The notes beneath the pieces were generated by a model. That model made no database searches, was not told the origin of the DNA, and saw nothing but the letters and a program-made list of their open reading frames with translations. Source: an uncultured Collinsella sp. (GTDB lineage Bacteria > Actinomycetota > Coriobacteriia > Coriobacteriales > Coriobacteriaceae). Taken from it: DNA of 7,213 nt. The stretch is taken from assembly GCA_900549215.1 (NCBI GenBank), contig URNJ01000092.1:1-7213 (forward strand). The letters are read 5' to 3'. Positions 4,042 to 7,213 of this stretch are shown here, piece by piece. The translations under genes were made by a program, and so were the position numbers. Position 1 is the first letter of the stretch. Each line of letters starts with the position of its first letter.

Positions 4042-5568
4042 TTAGTCCGCTCGATAGTGCGAACCCAGGCTTTCGGTTCGCTTGCGCATGGCTTTGACCA
4101 TTTCCGTTGCCAGCTGAATCTGCGACTGTAGGCGGGCGAGGGCGGCGATTTCGTTGTCGTTGGCGTGCGACTTATTTAGAGCCTTGGCCTCGTCCTGCAG
4201 ACTTTCAAGATCTTGTTGCGCCTTGGAGAGGCCTGCTTCGGTCCTGTTGATCATGCAGTAGGTGCTCATTGTGTGTTTGAGGCTGCGGGTCAGGCGCTCG
4301 GCGTCTGGTGCGGCAATGCCATGCTGGGGGAGGGCGATATCCGCCTTCGGGGTCTCCTCAGGTGTATTCTGTGCTGCCTGGGCTGCTGATGCGCCTGCGA
4401 TGCGCCCGAATACGATGCCGTTGGCGCTTGACAGGCCGCCGATGCGGTCGGCTCCGTGCATACCGCCTGTTGCCTCGCCACAGGCGTAGAGGCCCTCAAC
4501 GCCCGTGTACGCGGTCTTGTCGATCTTGATACCGCCGTTGGCGGCGTGGGCATACATCGCCACGCGCATCTCGTCAGTTGGCGCGATGCCGTGCTCCTCT
4601 TGTAGCCAGGTGGCAAAGGTCTGCACAAACTCGGGGACGTCCTCGCGGGGGAAGTCGTAGTGGAGCGCCAGGCCTTCGGCACCCGCTTGATCGATGGCAA
4701 GATCGATGGCGCGGGAGGCCAAGCGTGACGTGAAGGGACCATATCCGGAGCGCTGATCGAGCAGGTCGTCAAGCTTGCCGTCGGCAATATCGACCGGTTG
4801 GTCAAATGTGACGTAGCGCCAGGTCTTCTCGTTAAAGACCAGGTTGCGCTTGGGCTCGATGAAGCCCGGCATCATCTGCATGAACTCTATATTAGTAAGG
4901 GACGCACCGTGCACCAGTGCGATGGCCTGCGAGGAGCTGAGCACATCGGCGGAAGTGAGGCTTCGCTCGAACAGGCCACCCGTGCCGCCCGCAGCGATGA
5001 TAGTGGCCTTGGCTTCCATAGGCACGAGATTCTCGTTTGCGCGGTCGTAGAGCACGGCGCCGGTAATCTTTCCGGTTGTGTCCTCAACAAGGTCGATAAG
5101 TTCGTGGCGGGGGAACAGGCGAATGCCGAGCAACTCAACCTGGGCCGTACACGCGTCCTCAAGGGGCTTGCGGGTGAGGCCGCGCCACATACGCGTCTTA
5201 TGGTCAAAGCAGGGGATAAACTGCTTCTGCTGGGCGCTCTCGGCACTTTGCGGACGCTGGAGCTCAACACCTAGATCCTGCTCGAGCCATTGGATGGCCT
5301 GAGGAATACCGTGGACAAACGTATGGACGAGCGTAGGGTCGGCAGCGCCGCCGCCGACGGCCTGGATGGTATCGATGAGGTCCTGTTCGTCGTCTTCGTC
5401 AACGGGGCCAATAAGGCCGAGGCCCCAGGTGCCCGGGAAGAAGCTCGATCCACTCATGGTCTTGCCAGCGCTTGCCACAGCGACGGTTGCACCCGTGCGT
5501 GCCGCTTCGATGGCGGCGCAAAGGCCCGCAATGCCAGATCCAATTACCAGTACATCAGTCGATTCCAT
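4042..5568 (-). CDS. FAD-dependent flavoprotein of the fumarate reductase / L-aspartate oxidase superfamily
   Basis: A 508-residue FAD-binding oxidoreductase. The dinucleotide-binding fold starts at once (DVLVIGSGIAGL, 5-16) with no signal peptide, so it is cytoplasmic. Other superfamily landmarks are AAGGTGGLFE (192-201), HAANGGIKID (341-350), GEATGGMHGADRIGG (364-378, with the His and Arg expected near the substrate) and a C-terminal helical domain ending TESLGSHYRAD, a variant of the ESRGxHYRxD signature. The HPT motif of NadB and FrdA, expected after IEFMQ, is replaced by MMPG (232-235). The region covering the family's substrate-clamping domain (about 236-340) is present. The ATG at 5568 is chosen because GAGGAAGG-like SD bases lie just upstream (5573-5582). 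An in-frame ATG at 5634 lacks an SD. No iron-sulfur subunit, cytochrome or nadA/nadC lies next to it, so it acts alone or with distant partners. The substrate (an enoate, amino acid or other) is unknown. Confidence 0.87.
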   Translation of the reverse strand: MESTDVLVIGSGIAGLCAAIEAARTGATVAVASAGKTMSGSSFFPGTWGLGLIGPVDEDDEQDLIDTIQAVGGGAADPTLVHTFVHGIPQAIQWLEQDLGVELQRPQSAESAQQKQFIPCFDHKTRMWRGLTRKPLEDACTAQVELLGIRLFPRHELIDLVEDTTGKITGAVLYDRANENLVPMEAKATIIAAGGTGGLFERSLTSADVLSSSQAIALVHGASLTNIEFMQMMPGFIEPKRNLVFNEKTWRYVTFDQPVDIADGKLDDLLDQRSGYGPFTSRLASRAIDLAIDQAGAEGLALHYDFPREDVPEFVQTFATWLQEEHGIAPTDEMRVAMYAHAANGGIKIDKTAYTGVEGLYACGEATGGMHGADRIGGLSSANGIVFGRIAGASAAQAAQNTPEETPKADIALPQHGIAAPDAERLTRSLKHTMSTYCMINRTEAGLSKAQQDLESLQDEAKALNKSHANDNEIAALARLQSQIQLATEMVKAMRKRTESLGSHYRAD

Positions 5569-5757
5569 CGGATTCCTTCCTCGTCCGGCGCATTGTCGCA
5601 TGGTTGATCGGCAAATGTCTTGCAAAGGACTCACGTTTCGGTAAAGGGCAAATATGGCAGGTGGGCGTCAAGAGTGTCCGATCGCTCTGCCCCCATTCCC
5701 TCAATAAGTTGCGGTGAAATAGGGACTGTTTTGGCATGTGAAGGCATTATTCAGTCC

Positions 5758-5787
5758 GTATATCACCGCAGCTGATATACCGGTGAT
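5758..5787. promoter_or_regulatory. Perfect inverted repeat upstream of the flavoprotein gene, candidate operator
   Basis: GTATATCA-N7-TGATATAC (5758-5780) is a perfect 8-7-8 inverted repeat. A second, overlapping repeat uses ATCACCG (5762-5768) and CGGTGAT (5781-5787). Both lie about 190 bases upstream of the flavoprotein start and just beyond the terminator of the GGGtGRT operon. The symmetry and size suit a dimeric transcription factor. The rest of the 5569-5811 interval has no ORF, riboswitch fold or promoter that I could call with confidence. Confidence 0.4.
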
Positions 5788-5811
5788 GGACTACTTTATG
5801 GCAGCGTGAAT

Positions 5812-5845
5812 AAAAAAGAGCCGCCACCTCGAAAGGTGGCGGCTC
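5812..5845 (-). terminator. Rho-independent terminator of the Fe-S scaffold / GGGtGRT operon
   Basis: A perfect 12-bp stem (5818-5829 with 5834-5845, arm GAGCCGCCACCT) has loop CGAA on the plus strand (TTCG as read on the minus strand). The A run at 5812-5817 gives six U at the 3' side on the minus strand. It follows the GGGtGRT stop by about 35 bases. Confidence 0.95.
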
Positions 5846-5880
5846 CAAAGCTCAACTATATGAGCATCGCGCGGGCGCGA

Positions 5881-6885
5881 TTAGGCCTTGAGGGCCTCCT
5901 CGACGGCGACAGCGCAGGCGACGGTGGCACCGACCATGGGGTTGTTGCCCATGCCGATGAGACCCATCATGTCGACGTGCGCAGGCACGGAGGAAGAACC
6001 GGCGAACTGGGCGTCGGAGTGCATACGGCCCATGGTGTCGGTCATGCCGTAAGAGGCAGGGCCGGCGCCCATGTTGTCCGGGTGCAGGGTACGGCCAGTG
6101 CCGCCACCAGAAGCGACGGAGAAGTACTTCTTGCCAGCCTCGATGCGCTCCTTCTTGTAGGTGCCAGCGACGGGGTGCTGGAAGCGCGTGGGGTTGGTGG
6201 AGTTACCGGTGATCGAGATGTCGACGTTCTCGTGCCACATGATGGCAACGCCCTCGCGGACGTCGTCGGAGCCGTAGCAGTTAACGGCAGCGCGGGGACC
6301 ATCGGAGTAGGGGATGGTCTCGACGACCTTGAGCTCGCCCGTGTAGTAGTCGAACTGGGTCTTCACGTAGGTGAAGCCGTTGATGCGGGAGATGATCTGA
6401 GCAGCGTCCTTGCCCAGACCGTTGAGGATGACGCGCAGCGGCTTCTTGCGAGCCTTGTTGGCGTTCAGAGCCAGGCCGATAGCGCCCTCAGCGGCAGCGA
6501 AGGACTCGTGGCCGGCCAGGAAGGCGAAGCACTCGGTGTCGTCGGAGAGCAGCATGGCGCCCAGGTTGCCGTGGCCCAGACCGACCTTGCGGTCCTCGGC
6601 GACGGAGCCGGGAACGGTGAAGGCCTGGATGCCCTCGCCGATGATGGCAGCAGCCTCAGAAGCGGACTTGGCGCCACGCTTGACAGCGAGAGCGCAGCCG
6701 AGGGTGTAGGCCCACTCAGCGTTCTGGAAGGCGATGGACTGGGTGTTGTTGACGATCTCACGCGGGTTGAAGCCCTTGTCGGTGCAGATCTGCAGAGCTT
6801 CCTCGAGGGAGGCGATGCCGTTGTCGGCGAGGCACTTGTTGATCTTGTCAGCGCGGCGCTCGTAACCTTCGAACGTAACAGTCAT
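5881..6885 (-). CDS. GGGtGRT protein (family of unknown function)
   Basis: A 334-residue cytoplasmic protein recognised by its name-giving motif GGGTGRT at residues 260-266, followed by LHPDNMGAGPASYGMTDTMGRMHSDA-type sequence and a Gly/Met-rich end (MMGLIGMGNNPMVGATVACAVAVEEAL). The N-terminus (FEGYERRADKINKCLADNGI) and VGLGHGNLGAML (101-112) also fit the family as I remember it. There is no signal peptide or membrane segment. Cysteines are at C18, C34, C64, C119, C203 and C324. The Gly-rich loop suggests phosphate or nucleotide binding, but this is inference. The start is supported by SD GGGAGGG (6894-6900) 8 bases upstream. The gene follows the scaffold gene by 18 bases in one operon, which suggests a shared role around Fe-S clusters. 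Its very regular codon choice (GGC, AAC, AAG, CTG, GAG) suggests high expression. Family certain, biochemical function unknown. Confidence 0.93.
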   Translation of the reverse strand: MTVTFEGYERRADKINKCLADNGIASLEEALQICTDKGFNPREIVNNTQSIAFQNAEWAYTLGCALAVKRGAKSASEAAAIIGEGIQAFTVPGSVAEDRKVGLGHGNLGAMLLSDDTECFAFLAGHESFAAAEGAIGLALNANKARKKPLRVILNGLGKDAAQIISRINGFTYVKTQFDYYTGELKVVETIPYSDGPRAAVNCYGSDDVREGVAIMWHENVDISITGNSTNPTRFQHPVAGTYKKERIEAGKKYFSVASGGGTGRTLHPDNMGAGPASYGMTDTMGRMHSDAQFAGSSSVPAHVDMMGLIGMGNNPMVGATVACAVAVEEALKA

Positions 6886-6903
6886 AGTTATTTCCCTCCC
6901 TTT

Positions 6904-7213
6904 CTACTCGTGAACCGGGAACACGCTGGCGACGGAGTGAGTCTCCTCGTCGGTGCGCGGGTCGATGTACTTGGCAGCGTTCTCCCACTGACCATAGTGG
7001 CCCATAGCGCCAGCGATGGCCTCCTCGGGGGTCTTGCCTGCCTTGACGGCGTCGGTGAACTTACCGAGGTTCAGGAACTCGAACGCGATGATCTCGTTCT
7101 TGTCGTTGAGAGCCATGCGGGTGACGTAGCCCTGAGCGAGCTCGAGGTAACGAGCGCCCTTGGCCTTGGTGCCGAACATGGTACCGACCTGAGAGCGAAG
7201 GCCCTTGCCGAGG
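6904..7213 (-). CDS. Iron-sulfur cluster assembly scaffold protein, NifU N-terminal-like (3' part only)
   Basis: Only the last 102 residues are in the window. The frame is open to the right edge, reading LGKGLRSQVGTMFGTKAKG before ...GYVTRMALN. The first Met inside the window (7179) is therefore internal, not the start. The sequence LGKGLRSQVGT, YLELAQGYVTRM, YEF/FEF-LNLGK and the end AAKYIDPRTDE match what I know of the NifU-like scaffold proteins encoded next to GGGtGRT genes in Clostridia and Coriobacteriia. The Cys residues expected to bind the nascent cluster would lie in the missing N-terminal part, so they cannot be checked here. The visible part has no Cys. The stop is 18 bases before the GGGtGRT start. 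Codon use is as biased as in that gene, pointing to strong co-expression. Confidence 0.83.
   Translation of the reverse strand, partial: LGKGLRSQVGTMFGTKAKGARYLELAQGYVTRMALNDKNEIIAFEFLNLGKFTDAVKAGKTPEEAIAGAMGHYGQWENAAKYIDPRTDEETHSVASVFPVHE

Noticed and set aside
4798..5274. Plus-strand ORF (158 codons) opposite the flavoprotein
   Set aside because: Shadow of the FAD gene. It has no motifs, and other frames in this region are similarly open.
5569..5634. 22-residue N-terminal extension of the flavoprotein
   Set aside because: The upstream ATG lacks an SD, and the extension (Arg/Cys-rich) does not resemble a signal peptide. The inner ATG has a good SD and places the FAD motif at the usual distance from the start.
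1..7213. CRISPR array, insertion sequence or phage genes
   Set aside because: No regularly spaced short repeats, transposase, integrase or phage structural motifs were seen on either strand.

Overview
The window looks like chromosomal DNA of a GC-rich anaerobic gut actinobacterium of the class Coriobacteriia, and Collinsella is the best guess. This is inferred from protein flavour: a GGGtGRT protein paired with a NifU-like scaffold, a stand-alone fumarate-reductase-like flavoprotein, a VanZ-family protein, and strong G/C-ending codon bias. No search was run.

Layout from left to right. At 2-523 (+) is the 3' part of an unrecognised acidic, Ala/Pro-linker protein. It is followed almost immediately by a VanZ-family membrane protein (531-980, +), and the pair ends at a bidirectional terminator (966-1012). 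Two minus-strand metabolic genes follow. The first is a ROK-family sugar kinase, probably a fructokinase (1095-1985), with its own promoter and a palindrome inside that promoter. The second is a PLP-dependent class I/II aminotransferase (2127-3308), with a strong terminator between it and the kinase. Divergent from the aminotransferase is a plus-strand tRNA operon, tRNA-His(GTG) then tRNA-Lys(CTT), with a recognisable stable-RNA promoter and a UUCG-loop terminator.

The gene-free stretch 3650-4041 is the oddest part. The 3' end of tRNA-Lys, the terminator and a 34-base tail occur twice, exactly 177 bases apart. The two terminator stems differ in sequence but both still fold. A very GC-rich structured spacer lies between the copies. 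Beyond it is a 21-bp near-perfect hairpin whose loop can pair downstream as a pseudoknot.

The right part is all minus strand: a stand-alone FAD flavoprotein of the FrdA/NadB superfamily (4042-5568) with an altered substrate-site motif; a 312-base intergenic region with a perfect 8-7-8 inverted repeat and a strong terminator; and a tight two-gene operon of a NifU-like Fe-S scaffold protein (6904 to beyond the window edge) and a GGGtGRT protein (5881-6885). The function of the GGGtGRT family is unknown as far as I know. That operon and the tRNA-derived repeat region are the best candidates for undescribed biology. No mobile-element genes, CRISPR array or defence genes are visible.
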